64,000 bases of DNA from NCBI RefSeq assembly GCF_000425585.1, contig NZ_KE384399.1, forward strand, positions 124,001 to 188,000, in the 5' to 3' direction. Both the position numbers and the translations under genes were made by a program. This DNA is from Terrimonas ferruginea DSM 30193. GTDB lineage: Bacteria; Bacteroidota; Bacteroidia; Chitinophagales; Chitinophagaceae. The notes beneath the pieces are model-generated. The model saw only the letters and a program-made list of their open reading frames with translations. It searched no databases and was not told the origin of the DNA. Positions within the stretch are counted from its first letter, which is position 1. The number at the start of each line of letters is the position of its first letter. This document shows, one piece after another, positions 1-9,900 of the stretch.

Positions 1-675
1 GAATTAAACAAAGCGATCGGCCGTGGCGAAGAAAGAGATATTGAATTGTACCGCGACGAATGTTTGCGGATCGCTATTCAGCAACAATGGCCGCACATGG
101 AAGCCGTGGTACATTTTTTCACACACGGCTATTTTATGGCCACCGAAAAATACGAACGTGCCGCTACCGAAATCGATCAGGCAATAAGCCGCGCCGATGT
201 AGCCGTAGCCGAGGCAAAGATCGAAGACAAGGCATTGATCGTACAATACAGGATTACCAAAGCCAATATGTTTTTGCTGCGCGAAAAATACGAAGAGGCA
301 GAAAACGGTTATGCCGAATGCATCGAAAAGTATCGCGACAGTGGCGACAACGTGGTGCTCACAGGCATTCACCAGATGATGGGCATGTGTCAGCGCAAAC
401 AGGGAAAAGTAAAAGCCGCACGCAAAACCTTTGCCGATGGCTGGTTGCTGGTGAAAGATGATAAAGCTTATGTGGATGGAAATGCCATGTCGCGTTTCTA
501 TGCACAACAGATGATGAAAGCCGGTATGGACCGTATTGCAGAATACCGCGACTGGTTCGAAGACCTGGAAAAACGCTGGGGCAAACGCTGGTATATGCAA
601 ATGCCGGACGGCAAACAAAGCATGAAAAAAAGAGAGCAGCAGATCTTCGACGATGCACTGCTGGTGGATCAATAA
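1..675 (+). CDS. TPR-like protein, 5'-truncated by window edge
   Basis: The reading frame is open from base 1, so the true start lies outside the window; an internal TTG at 46 is not a convincing start. The visible 224 residues are helical and contain degenerate tetratricopeptide-like helix pairs, for example around 'YEEAENGYAECIEKYRD' and 'GMCQRKQGKVKAARKTFADG'. No signal peptide can be judged. It ends 9 bp before a small lipoprotein gene that precedes an Rhs toxin gene on the same strand, so a role in loading or folding of the Rhs effector is possible, but this rests only on position. It could equally be an unrelated TPR protein. Confidence 0.75.
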   Translation, partial: ELNKAIGRGEERDIELYRDECLRIAIQQQWPHMEAVVHFFTHGYFMATEKYERAATEIDQAISRADVAVAEAKIEDKALIVQYRITKANMFLLREKYEEAENGYAECIEKYRDSGDNVVLTGIHQMMGMCQRKQGKVKAARKTFADGWLLVKDDKAYVDGNAMSRFYAQQMMKAGMDRIAEYRDWFEDLEKRWGKRWYMQMPDGKQSMKKREQQIFDDALLVDQ

Positions 676-684
676 AAAGAACGT

Positions 685-999
685 ATGAAGTTTTCAAAAC
701 GATATTTTCTGATAGCGGCCATAGCGGGATTTTTTGGTTGTACCAATAAAACACCTGCGAAAGATTTCTCCGGTTACCAACCGGCTGAAGGAAAAGTTTC
801 TTATGTATATGGTGGCGCTATCAGAACCAAACGTGGTTATACGGACCCGGGTTATCGTGTGGTGTACACACCGCCTGGTACCGACAAACCATTGACCGTG
901 GATGCGAAACTGGTGTTAAAAGATTATGAGAAAGGTGAAACCGTTCCCATTTTCTACAACCCGGCCAATCCAGCGGATGTAGTGACGGATGTGAAATAA
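685..999 (+). CDS. Small DUF3592-like lipoprotein
   Basis: This encodes 104 residues. The N-terminus has a basic start, a hydrophobic stretch and a Cys at the end of 'AIAGFFGC', a weak lipobox, so export and lipidation are likely. The C-terminal half reads 'YEKGETVPIFYNPANP', the turn typical of DUF3592 proteins (a Y-x-x-G-x-x-V-x-V-x-Y-x-P-x-x-P pattern). The gene lies between the TPR gene and the rhs gene, 31 bp before the latter, and probably shares their transcript. Its function is unknown; a periplasmic partner of the toxin cluster is possible. Confidence 0.7.
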   Translation: MKFSKRYFLIAAIAGFFGCTNKTPAKDFSGYQPAEGKVSYVYGGAIRTKRGYTDPGYRVVYTPPGTDKPLTVDAKLVLKDYEKGETVPIFYNPANPADVVTDVK

Positions 1000-1030
1000 G
1001 TTTTTTTACTGGCAACCTCTGAAAAGCGTT

Positions 1031-4000
1031 ATGGCATTACGTATTACAGTTCCCCCTCCGGTTAAGCAGCCATCCGTACAACCGATGACGGCTGCCAAGC
1101 ATTTTGATATTGTGCTCGGCCTCGACTTTCATATGTTACGAGTACCGTTCTTTATCACGCCTTGTCCCATCACACCGTTTGGTGCATTGGTATTTGATCC
1201 GATGGATTACATCCACGTAACCATTCCGGCAATGCCCACTTATACCGAAGGCAAAGGCTTCTCGCTGCAGCCCGCGCCCATGGGAGGAACCGTTACGGTA
1301 AATGGTTTTTACAGAGGTGGCGCCACTACCAGCCTGCTCGGTATGCCACCGACCATGCCGCCGATCCCTGCGAAATTCAAAGGTGCCAGCGCCATCGCCA
1401 AAAAACTGAGCCTGCTGCACCTGGTACTACCCAAACCTTTATTCTGGTTCCCTTTTCTTGCACCACATGACGGACAGATCAGCATGGGCAGTTCAACCGT
1501 TATTTCCCAGGGCTTGAAGCAGAGCACACACATGGATCCGGCCTGGAGTTGCAATGAGCTGGGAAAAATTTTGATGAACAGTCCCACGGCGCTGTACAAC
1601 GACTATGCTACGCGCATCATGATCGTGCTGCCGCTCGGACGGCCTGTGATCGTTGGTGGTGCACGTGTATATCCCGAAATGGGATTGGCCGATCTGATCA
1701 ATGCGCTGATCATGATGGGCATTCTGAAAGGTGGCGGCAAACTGGCGCGCAAAGGATTAGGCAAAGCGTTGACCAAACTCAACAAAGCACTCAGCAAGAA
1801 ATTTCCGAAGTACAGTAAATTCGGCGCCCGCATACAACCGAAGTTGTGTAAATACCTCGGCGAACCGGTGGACGCAGCGAGTGGTCACATGGCCAGCCGC
1901 CTCGAAGGATTTTCATTACCCGGACCTATTCCCTTTACCTGGGAAGCAAACTACTACAGTGATACCGCTTACGAAGGAAGCCTTGGTAAAAGTATTATTC
2001 ATACCTACGATATCAGTATGAAAATACTGGAAGAGGAAGGATTGGTATTGATCAACGACTCACACGGAAGAGGTATCGCTTTCTCCGCTTTGTCGCCCGG
2101 GCAAAGCGAATTCAACGCGGTTGAAAAATACCAATTGCACCGCGATATCGACAACGGAGAGTATTATGTCAATAACAAAGAAGGACTTTATTTTTATTTC
2201 CATAATGCGGCAGATAAAGACGGATTGAAGCCCGTTCGCAGTATCGTTAACCGCAATGGATTTGCCATCCGTTTTCAATACGATACCAACGGCCGCCTGA
2301 AAGAAATTACCGACAGTGCGGGCCGTCAGATATTGGTGCACAACGATGACAATGGCCGGATCGCTTCACTGGAAATTCCGCATCCATCGGGAGAAGGAAC
2401 CTTTACGCCGATCGCATACACTTACGATGCAGAAGGCCGCATGATCCGCATGACGGATGCAGATGGGTACAGTGATGAGTTCGGATGGGATAAAACATAC
2501 ATGGTAACGCGGAAATTCAAAGAAGGAACGCAGTTCTCCTTTACCTATGACCGCGAAGGAAGATGTACGGCAGCGGAAGGACCGGAAGGTTTGTTCAGCT
2601 ATTTCTTCGACTACCAGCCCGGTCATACGATCGTTACCAACAGCCTCGGCAAAGAAAGTCATTACTATCACCGCAAGGGATTGGTGATCCGCCAGATCAA
2701 TCCCGAAGGCGGAGAAAAAATATTTACCTACGATGGCGACCATAACCTGATGGCGGAAAAAAATGAGATTGGCATTGTACATACTTTTGAATACGACGAG
2801 GCCGGCAACGTGGTGAAAATGGGACTTCCCGGCAGAGGGGAAGCATCCATGACCTACAATGACAAGCATTTGCTAACCTCTACCAGGTTGCCCAACAATG
2901 CAACATGGGAATACAAATATGATGAAGCCGGGAATGTACTGGAGACGATCAATCCCGAGGGCGAAACGATGAAATATACGTACCACAACGGATTGCTGCA
3001 AACCATTTCCGCCAATGAAGCGGCTACTGAATTCTGGTACGACAGGCAGTACAACCTGGCGGAAGCAAAACTGCCGGCAGGAAAAGGATTGGTAAAATTT
3101 ACCTACGATGAGCTTGGCAATTGCGTCAAGATCACCGATCCGCAGAATAACCATCATATCAGGCGTTATGATCTGAAAGGCCGTGTAACACAACTGATCG
3201 ATCCCGACGGCGATATGCGCCGCTTTGCTTACGATGCCAATGACAACATTGTGTCGGCAACAGACAACTATGTGAACGTACAGGTAGCTTATAATTTCTT
3301 TGGTGACATTGTAAAGAGAATTCAGGGTGGTATTGAAGTGAACCTCGCTTACGACAAGGAAGGCCAGCTGCAATATGTCCGGAATGAATTCAATGAATAT
3401 TATCTCTACGAATATGACGGCGATGGGAATGTGATCAGCGAAACAGGGTTTGATGGATTAACACGCCGCTACTTCCGCGATCTCTCGGGTCAGGTGGTGC
3501 AGGTGGAAAAGCCCGGCGGCAGGAATACCCGCTATGCTTATAACAGCGACGGCAAACCTATTCATATTTTATATTCCGACGGTACGCGTGATAGTTTTGA
3601 ATACGATGTGATGGGTAATATGTTGCAGGCCATCAATGATCAGCAGACTGTTGCTTTTCAGCGCGACTTGCTGGGCCGTGTGATCAAAGAAACACAAGGT
3701 GAAGACTGGATCAAAAATGTTTTCAATAAAAATGGCGTGCGTGAGCGACTACAGAGTAGTCTTGGTGCAGACATCATCGCGCAACTGAATATACAAACCG
3801 GACTGCCTGAGCTGGTAAGAGCAGGTTCGTATGAAGCGCGGATGCGGTATGATAAGAAAGGCCAGCTCATTGAAAGGGAAATGAACGGCGATATCCGCGA
3901 GAAATTTGAATACGATAAAAAAGGACGGCTGGTTAACCAGGAAACCTTGCAGGAGAAGCGTACACGTCATCGCCGCCAGTATACCTGGGAGGGAAGCAAC

Positions 4001-5233
4001 CGTTTGAAAAAAGTAGTTGACACGGAAACAGGACAAAAACAACTCGTACACGATGTGCATGGCAACCTGGCGGAAGTGATTTACAGCAGCGGCAATGTTG
4101 AATACCGTGTGCCGGACGTAGCAGGTAATCTCTTTGAAACAAGGGACCGTCATGACAGGAAATACGGCAAAGGCGGTCGTCTGCTCACATCCCGGCATGG
4201 TACTTACGAATATGATGAAGAAGGCCGCCTGGTCCGTAAAACGGAACGCAACGGCGGTGTGTGGGAATATGAATGGAACGGCGCCGGTATGTTGCAAAAA
4301 GTAATCCGTCCGGACAAAGGAGAAGTGACATTCGGCTACGATGCCCTGGGACGCAGGATTTGGAAAAGATACAAATCCACGATCACGCGCTGGATATGGG
4401 ATGCAAATGTACCCTTGCATGAATGGAAAGAATTCGAAGCAAGGGAAAGCAATGCCAATGATCTCATTACCTGGATCTTTGAACAGGACAGCATGGTGCC
4501 TGTGGGTAAAATCAAAGGCGGGAAATCATACAGTATTATAGCCGATCACCTTGGAACGCCGATCAAAAGTTATAATGAAGCCGGCGACATGGTCTGGAGC
4601 CGTGAATTGAACAGTTATGGTCAGGCGGTGATGCTGAAAGGCGAAGAAGGATTTTGTAACTATCTTTATCAGGGGCAATACGAAGATCCGGAAACGGGAC
4701 TGGCCTATAACCGCTTCCGGTACTATGCGCCCGAGGAAGGCATGTATATCAGCCAGGATGATCTGCGGCTGGCGGGAGGTATGGCATTGTACGGATATGT
4801 GCATGACCCGGCAGGCTGGATCGATCCGTTTGGTTTCTCCTGTACAAAAGCATTACGGAAGAACATCAACAAGGCGCAGCGGGAGTTGAAGAAGAAGGGA
4901 TACATGAAGCGCGCATGGCGGAAAGAAAAAGGATCGGCGGCACACCACATCGTGGCCGGTGATCATACCAACGTGGATGCACAAAGAGCGCGGGATATCC
5001 TTGATCGCAACAACATTGATGTAAACAGTGCAGAGAATGGTATCTATCTGCGGCACATGGATCCGAACAGTACACAGCCTGGTGCATACCACAGAGAGAT
5101 CCACACCAATGAGTACTTCCAGAATGTGGCGGACAGATTGGAAATGGCTGAAACGCTCGGAGGGCGTGACGGCGTGCTGTCGGAACTGGAATCGATACAA
5201 AACGATCTATTGTTTAATAATAAGATTTGGTAG
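1031..5233 (+). CDS. Rhs polymorphic toxin with PAAR-like N-terminus and C-terminal AHH nuclease
   Basis: This is a 1400-residue Rhs/YD-repeat protein. Residues 1-290 form a proline- and glycine-rich PAAR-like module, expected to cap a secretion spike. 'GEPVDAASGHM' near residue 278 marks the usual entry to the Rhs shell. About 900 residues of YD repeats follow (YDxxGRL-type motifs), ending in the conserved Rhs core around 'YLYQGQYEDPETGLAYNRF' and 'DPFGF'. The last 130 residues are the variable toxin tip. It contains 'GSAAHHIVAG' (A1304-H1305-H1306) and a later 'YHREIHTNEYF', which match AHH-family HNH/Endo VII nucleases. The target is inferred to be nucleic acid in a competing cell. An immunity-like gene begins 5 bp after the stop. 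The delivery system (T6SS or other) is not in the window. Confidence 0.9.
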   Translation: MALRITVPPPVKQPSVQPMTAAKHFDIVLGLDFHMLRVPFFITPCPITPFGALVFDPMDYIHVTIPAMPTYTEGKGFSLQPAPMGGTVTVNGFYRGGATTSLLGMPPTMPPIPAKFKGASAIAKKLSLLHLVLPKPLFWFPFLAPHDGQISMGSSTVISQGLKQSTHMDPAWSCNELGKILMNSPTALYNDYATRIMIVLPLGRPVIVGGARVYPEMGLADLINALIMMGILKGGGKLARKGLGKALTKLNKALSKKFPKYSKFGARIQPKLCKYLGEPVDAASGHMASRLEGFSLPGPIPFTWEANYYSDTAYEGSLGKSIIHTYDISMKILEEEGLVLINDSHGRGIAFSALSPGQSEFNAVEKYQLHRDIDNGEYYVNNKEGLYFYFHNAADKDGLKPVRSIVNRNGFAIRFQYDTNGRLKEITDSAGRQILVHNDDNGRIASLEIPHPSGEGTFTPIAYTYDAEGRMIRMTDADGYSDEFGWDKTYMVTRKFKEGTQFSFTYDREGRCTAAEGPEGLFSYFFDYQPGHTIVTNSLGKESHYYHRKGLVIRQINPEGGEKIFTYDGDHNLMAEKNEIGIVHTFEYDEAGNVVKMGLPGRGEASMTYNDKHLLTSTRLPNNATWEYKYDEAGNVLETINPEGETMKYTYHNGLLQTISANEAATEFWYDRQYNLAEAKLPAGKGLVKFTYDELGNCVKITDPQNNHHIRRYDLKGRVTQLIDPDGDMRRFAYDANDNIVSATDNYVNVQVAYNFFGDIVKRIQGGIEVNLAYDKEGQLQYVRNEFNEYYLYEYDGDGNVISETGFDGLTRRYFRDLSGQVVQVEKPGGRNTRYAYNSDGKPIHILYSDGTRDSFEYDVMGNMLQAINDQQTVAFQRDLLGRVIKETQGEDWIKNVFNKNGVRERLQSSLGADIIAQLNIQTGLPELVRAGSYEARMRYDKKGQLIEREMNGDIREKFEYDKKGRLVNQETLQEKRTRHRRQYTWEGSNRLKKVVDTETGQKQLVHDVHGNLAEVIYSSGNVEYRVPDVAGNLFETRDRHDRKYGKGGRLLTSRHGTYEYDEEGRLVRKTERNGGVWEYEWNGAGMLQKVIRPDKGEVTFGYDALGRRIWKRYKSTITRWIWDANVPLHEWKEFEARESNANDLITWIFEQDSMVPVGKIKGGKSYSIIADHLGTPIKSYNEAGDMVWSRELNSYGQAVMLKGEEGFCNYLYQGQYEDPETGLAYNRFRYYAPEEGMYISQDDLRLAGGMALYGYVHDPAGWIDPFGFSCTKALRKNINKAQRELKKKGYMKRAWRKEKGSAAHHIVAGDHTNVDAQRARDILDRNNIDVNSAENGIYLRHMDPNSTQPGAYHREIHTNEYFQNVADRLEMAETLGGRDGVLSELESIQNDLLFNNKIW

Positions 5234-5237
5234 TACT

Positions 5238-5783
5238 ATGACTATATTCAAACTGGGCACAGACTTTAAGTATACGGATTTGACGTTTATTGAAAAGGAA
5301 GATGTGAGAAGGTTTGCAGGTTACAAGGGGCAGCCGGTTGAAGCGGGTGGCTCCTGGACAGAGGAAGTGTTCGGACTGTCACATGATCAATTGCAAAAGG
5401 GAAAAGTAAATGATTTTGATGCCCGTTGTTATGCAGCCACGCTGGTAATAAGACAGGAATTCCAGGAAGCACTCGAAGCGTTGCTACCGGGACAGGTTCA
5501 ATGTCTGCCCATATCGATACAGGAAGTGCCGGGTAAATTTATTTATGTAAATGTATTGAATATCGTCCCTGCCATCAATCTGGATGGAATGGATTTCAAA
5601 CAATCGATGGAAATGCTGCGCGGAACAGATATCAATTTCCGTCTCCCGGCAGTAAAAGATCAGATCCTGTTCCGCGATGAAAAGATCAACAACTTTTATT
5701 TCTGTACAGATAAATTTATTGATTTTGCCGAAGCGAACGGCATCAAGGGGTTGAAGTTTGACAAGGCGGGAACGGCAGGTTAA
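5238..5783 (+). CDS. Imm11/DUF1629-like immunity protein for the Rhs nuclease
   Basis: This encodes 181 residues. The ATG at 5238, four bases after the rhs stop, was preferred because the open frame further upstream only overlaps the toxin-coding sequence out of frame. The protein is soluble, with no signal peptide. Its C-terminus, 'FRDEKINNFYFCTDKFIDF' followed by 'GIKGLKFDKAG', resembles the Imm11 (DUF1629) immunity family, which ends in a '...F...G-x-x-F' pattern. Tight coupling to an AHH-toxin gene is the standard toxin-immunity layout. The role as cognate antitoxin is inferred from position and this partial family resemblance. Confidence 0.75.
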   Translation: MTIFKLGTDFKYTDLTFIEKEDVRRFAGYKGQPVEAGGSWTEEVFGLSHDQLQKGKVNDFDARCYAATLVIRQEFQEALEALLPGQVQCLPISIQEVPGKFIYVNVLNIVPAINLDGMDFKQSMEMLRGTDINFRLPAVKDQILFRDEKINNFYFCTDKFIDFAEANGIKGLKFDKAGTAG

Positions 5784-5847
5784 TTTGATAAGCGGGCAGC
5801 GTAAAATTTCTTTCTACCACTTTGCGTGAATAAGCAAGCCATTTGAA

Positions 5848-6585
5848 TTAACCGGCAATAGCTGCCCGTACAAAGGCATTTCCGTTTTTAAAAACTGATC
5901 TCGTTTTTAACTGACGATGATTGTCGACGGAATACCAATGTGTCGCAAAACTATTGCCCGCGCCCTGGTATACGCGCAACTTCCAACACACCACTTTTTT
6001 ATCATCAGGTAAGGTTATTTCTTCTTTGTCATCTACCACAATGCGGGTGGTATATTCAAAATAGTGCAGTCCGGGGTTGACTGTTTTCAGTTGGAACTCT
6101 TTGCCAGGGGCGAAAGGGAGCACGCTTACCAGGTCATCCGTCATTACGCCGTTAAACACATCGGCGGCTTTTCGTGTAAACTGTTGTATACTGTCTTTAA
6201 AATAAATGTTGTTGGCGATGGTATCGCCGGCAAAGAATACGTTTTCTTTATAACTCTCCGTTTTTATATCCGTGAAGTAGGCTATGGGCGCCAGTGTCTG
6301 CAAATGGCAGAAGCTTGAATCTTTATTAATGTTCTTGTTCGTCTGATAGGTTTGTATGATGAGCCAGGCCGGTTGTCCCTGGTAAGTGGATTTTTCTACG
6401 CTACGTGTAAGAATAGCATTGAAATTAATCAGGCCTTCTTTGGTCTCGGTATACTGCAGGTATTGCTGGGTAAAGGGAACAAGTTTGTCATTATTTTGAA
6501 TAGCAGACATCGTTGTCTGCGCGGAGATGTGTAAGGTTATTGCTGAAAACAACATTAAAAGCCATCCTTTATAATACTTCTGCAT
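5848..6585 (-). CDS. Secreted protein of unknown function
   Basis: This encodes 245 residues with a clear signal peptide (basic start, hydrophobic 'WLLMLFSAITLHISA', cleavage before Gln24). The mature part is beta-rich and without obvious catalytic motifs. The layout recalls DUF3108-like periplasmic proteins, such as 'KVVCWKLRVYQGAGNSFATHW' followed by 'YSVDNHRQLKTRS', but I do not assign a family. It converges on the Rhs immunity gene with 64 bp between them, so it is not part of that operon. Base composition is like the flanks, not like the AT-rich block that follows it. Confidence 0.75.
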   Translation of the reverse strand: MQKYYKGWLLMLFSAITLHISAQTTMSAIQNNDKLVPFTQQYLQYTETKEGLINFNAILTRSVEKSTYQGQPAWLIIQTYQTNKNINKDSSFCHLQTLAPIAYFTDIKTESYKENVFFAGDTIANNIYFKDSIQQFTRKAADVFNGVMTDDLVSVLPFAPGKEFQLKTVNPGLHYFEYTTRIVVDDKEEITLPDDKKVVCWKLRVYQGAGNSFATHWYSVDNHRQLKTRSVFKNGNAFVRAAIAG

Positions 6586-6936
6586 AAACTTCGTAATAGG
6601 TTAGGGTTTAAAAATAATAAACAGCGCATGTTCGGATGGCAGCAAAGCTGCTGAACTATTCAAAACAATGCCTGAACCACCTTTTCAGGGTATTTACTAT
6701 GGCATATAATCCCTTTTTCGCGGACTTGCGGGTATGGTATAGAAGCAGACTTTTGTAGCAACCATTTTTATTCAAATGAAGAAGATTGTATTAGTTATTA
6801 TGTTTCAAAATTGGCACAAAGAAAAGTATGCTAAAATGATTAACTACCGTTGGCCTTGCAAATAAGTATTTAGTGAGCTTTCTGATATTGTGTTGTAATT
6901 TATTCAAGGGCGATTTGAATGGCAGCGGGTAAAGTT
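6586..6936. other. Intergenic region at the edge of the AT-rich block, with an orphan 29-codon ORF
   Basis: These 351 bases hold no full-length gene. On the plus strand a 29-codon ORF (6776-6865, beginning MKKIVLVIMFQNW) starts like a secreted protein and then stops. It may be the stump of a gene cut by the insertion of the block to its right, or chance. No repeat of the tRNA-Ala sequence from the other end of the island is visible here. Confidence 0.5.
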
Positions 6937-9900
6937 TCAGAGGATTAGTTTCACTGATTTATTTACAAAATTGCTTTCATCAATATCGGTATTGTACCTA
7001 TCCTGGCGATAGGTTATATGTCTTGAGATTTTCTTATGTTGATATAAAACCTTATCTCTAACAATATCCTTGAGCAACTTATATCCCTGCTCATACATAA
7101 TTACATACCAACCATATCCTGCTTCTGAATCATGGTTTCTGCTATAATTATCAAACGAATGTAATTGCCAATAAACAGATTCAAAGATTTTATTGCCATC
7201 TTTATCATCCCACCTAAAACAGCCTTCATTATGGTTTAATAGCAATCCTAAATCTTTGCACAGCAGCGGGTTAATTGCCAGCCAATTCCTTTTTTTATTT
7301 ATTGTTAGTAATCCATTATATAGAATAATGCCCCTATTTTGCAAAGAGAGGTAATCTTTAACTCTGTTTTTGGAAGTAAGATTAAAAATCAAAGTTCGAT
7401 CATTTCCAAAATCAATATCAGGGTCAAAGCTTATAAAACTTTGCCTTAATTCTTCGTTATGGCCCCATCCCATACCTTTTATAATTGAATGTTCCGCTAG
7501 AATAAAAATATTATGGGTTTTTCTAAACATTAGAGCCTGCTCAAGATACTCGTCGCCAATTTCTGTCACCCATTCTTTCCTTGAAGAAGGTGCCCTTAAA
7601 GATGTCCCTTCAAGTATTGACCCTATAAAATCAGGCTTAGGTTTTGTGTTAAATAAAAAAGCATCTTCATCAAAATTATCTGCTAATTCGTCTGCCATTT
7701 CACTATCGATTAATTCAAGTTCCGCAAATTCTTTGATTACTTTCATTAACCCATCCCAAACCAACTGATTTCGTGGCCTTTTGTAAGAGATTTCCAAATC
7801 AAATCTACCACTGTAAATTTTTCTTATTTCCTCCTCTGAAATTGAACTACACCATGAAGGGAATTCCATGTCTTTTGCGAGTTGCATTACTCTCTGTGCA
7901 ATGTTGATGACAGGGATATTTGTTTCATGACTAAGCAGCTTTATCTCTGTAAGGTATAGCTTCACTAAAATTAAGATATCATCAGTATCCTTTAAAAAGC
8001 CTTTCTTATTAATGTTCTTGAGTTCAGAATCTTTTGAACCAAAAAAAGAAGGTTTATAATCAAGTTCTATACCATAAATAAACGGAAGCTCTTTTGTTTG
8101 TAGCTTTATATAATGTTCAGGGTTGATATTGGCACTTTCCAATATTCTATAAGCAATTGTTGAAATATCATACCTGCTATTACTAAGCAAGGCTATGAGG
8201 TTTTCTGAATATTCTTTTACTGTAAAATCAGTCCTATTATTTAACACTGCTAACAGCTTAACATACTTTGAGTAGAATTTATTTTCATATAATTTTTCAA
8301 GAAGGTTTTTGGTAATACATCCTGTTATCGGGTAATTGGTAGATAGTATTTCGTAAACGGAATAATTAAAGTCACTTGGACATGTTAATACAAAAAATAG
8401 CAACTCGCTAAGCAAAGTTGTATCATCTAAATTTCCAGTTACAACTGGGGTGGATAAATCTACTGCCTCCCCTTTTAAAAGTTCGGTTCGAAATTCTTTT
8501 ATGTCTGTAAATAATTTCTGGAAATCGGGCTCATCGGAAAAGAGCCCCCATATTTTAGCTACATCTTTAATTTGAATTTCTGTGGTTTCAATCTCAAAAG
8601 AAGAAACACTATTTGAATAATCATCAAAAACAACCTGTTGAAAAAATTTTTTTTCTTCAATTTGTGATAGCAATTCAAAAGGGACAATTTTGCTACCGCC
8701 ATCATAAAATGTAACCCACCCACTTTTTTCTCCCGCTTTAATGGCTCTGTATAATATATCCTTTGCTATTTCTATCTTATTGCTTTTAATAAGCTCTTTT
8801 GCAATGTTTGAAAGCTCTCTCGCTTCATGTTTGCCATTTTCAATAAATGTTAAAATTTCCTCATCTGACGCTGTTTGAAACAGCTTGGCATAAGTTGGGC
8901 TCCAATCAAAGGTGCTATAATATTTTGCATTTATCTTCAACTCTGTCAAGTGCTTCATATCTTTAACTTGCGCACAAACCTCATCAGAAGTCATTTTATT
9001 GCCATTACTTAACTCGATAACTTTCGTATCTACAGAATTATACCCTTCCTTTTCTTTTATCGCATGATGTAAGCCCACATCCTTGCAATTAATTTCTTTT
9101 GAATTTGCATACTCCTGAATTTTTACCAAATAGTCGTCTCTATATTCTTGAATAGAACAAATAGAAATCTCGTTTACGATTTCTTCAAGCTCTGCTTTAT
9201 CCAAAGTGGCTATCGGGTTTAATAGCTTTTCAAAAAATCTCCATCTTGCCCCATGATTATTGTCAAATGCCATCACCACTCTCGTAAATAGTTTTGTTAT
9301 TATAACCCTTTGTTCAGGCAACTTGGTTACTAGATGTGCTAGTAATATTTCAACTGCATCGCAAAATGATATTAAGCCTTCAAAAAGTAAGTATTTAAAA
9401 ACCTCAAATCCATTACCGTATTTCAAGGCAAGTGCAAGCAGCTCAATAGACGGGGTATGGGTTCTTGAATTTACCTTCTCTAACAATGAATTAATTTTCG
9501 CTAAATAGTATTCTATTTCCTTCGAAATATCCCCTGACATCTTATGCAAGAAACCAACGATATAATCAAGCTGATTGTCCTTTTCGCCTCTAACACTAAG
9601 AGAAATCTCCATGACTTTTTGCATAAGTTCGCTGCCCTTCTCAGTCTCGCCTAATTGACACCACAAATTAATTTGCCGTATTGCTTTATCAATTCTGTCA
9701 TCTAAATAGCCCCTTTCAAAAAGATGTTTATCTATTTTTTTAAGTTGGTTTTTACACCACTCATTATTCAAGCACAATTCAATAACATAATCAATAATTG
9801 TTTGAATCTGATTTATTCTCCAAAATGCTTGTTGTGTATCCCATTCCACTTCCAGTCTTGACAGTATCTCATTGAAGTTATCTGTTGAGAGCTTAGAGGA

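Noticed and set aside
5028-5237. Upstream extension of the immunity protein into rhs
   Set aside because: The extra 70 codons overlap the AHH toxin tip in another frame; the ATG at 5238 fits the family and the usual spacing.
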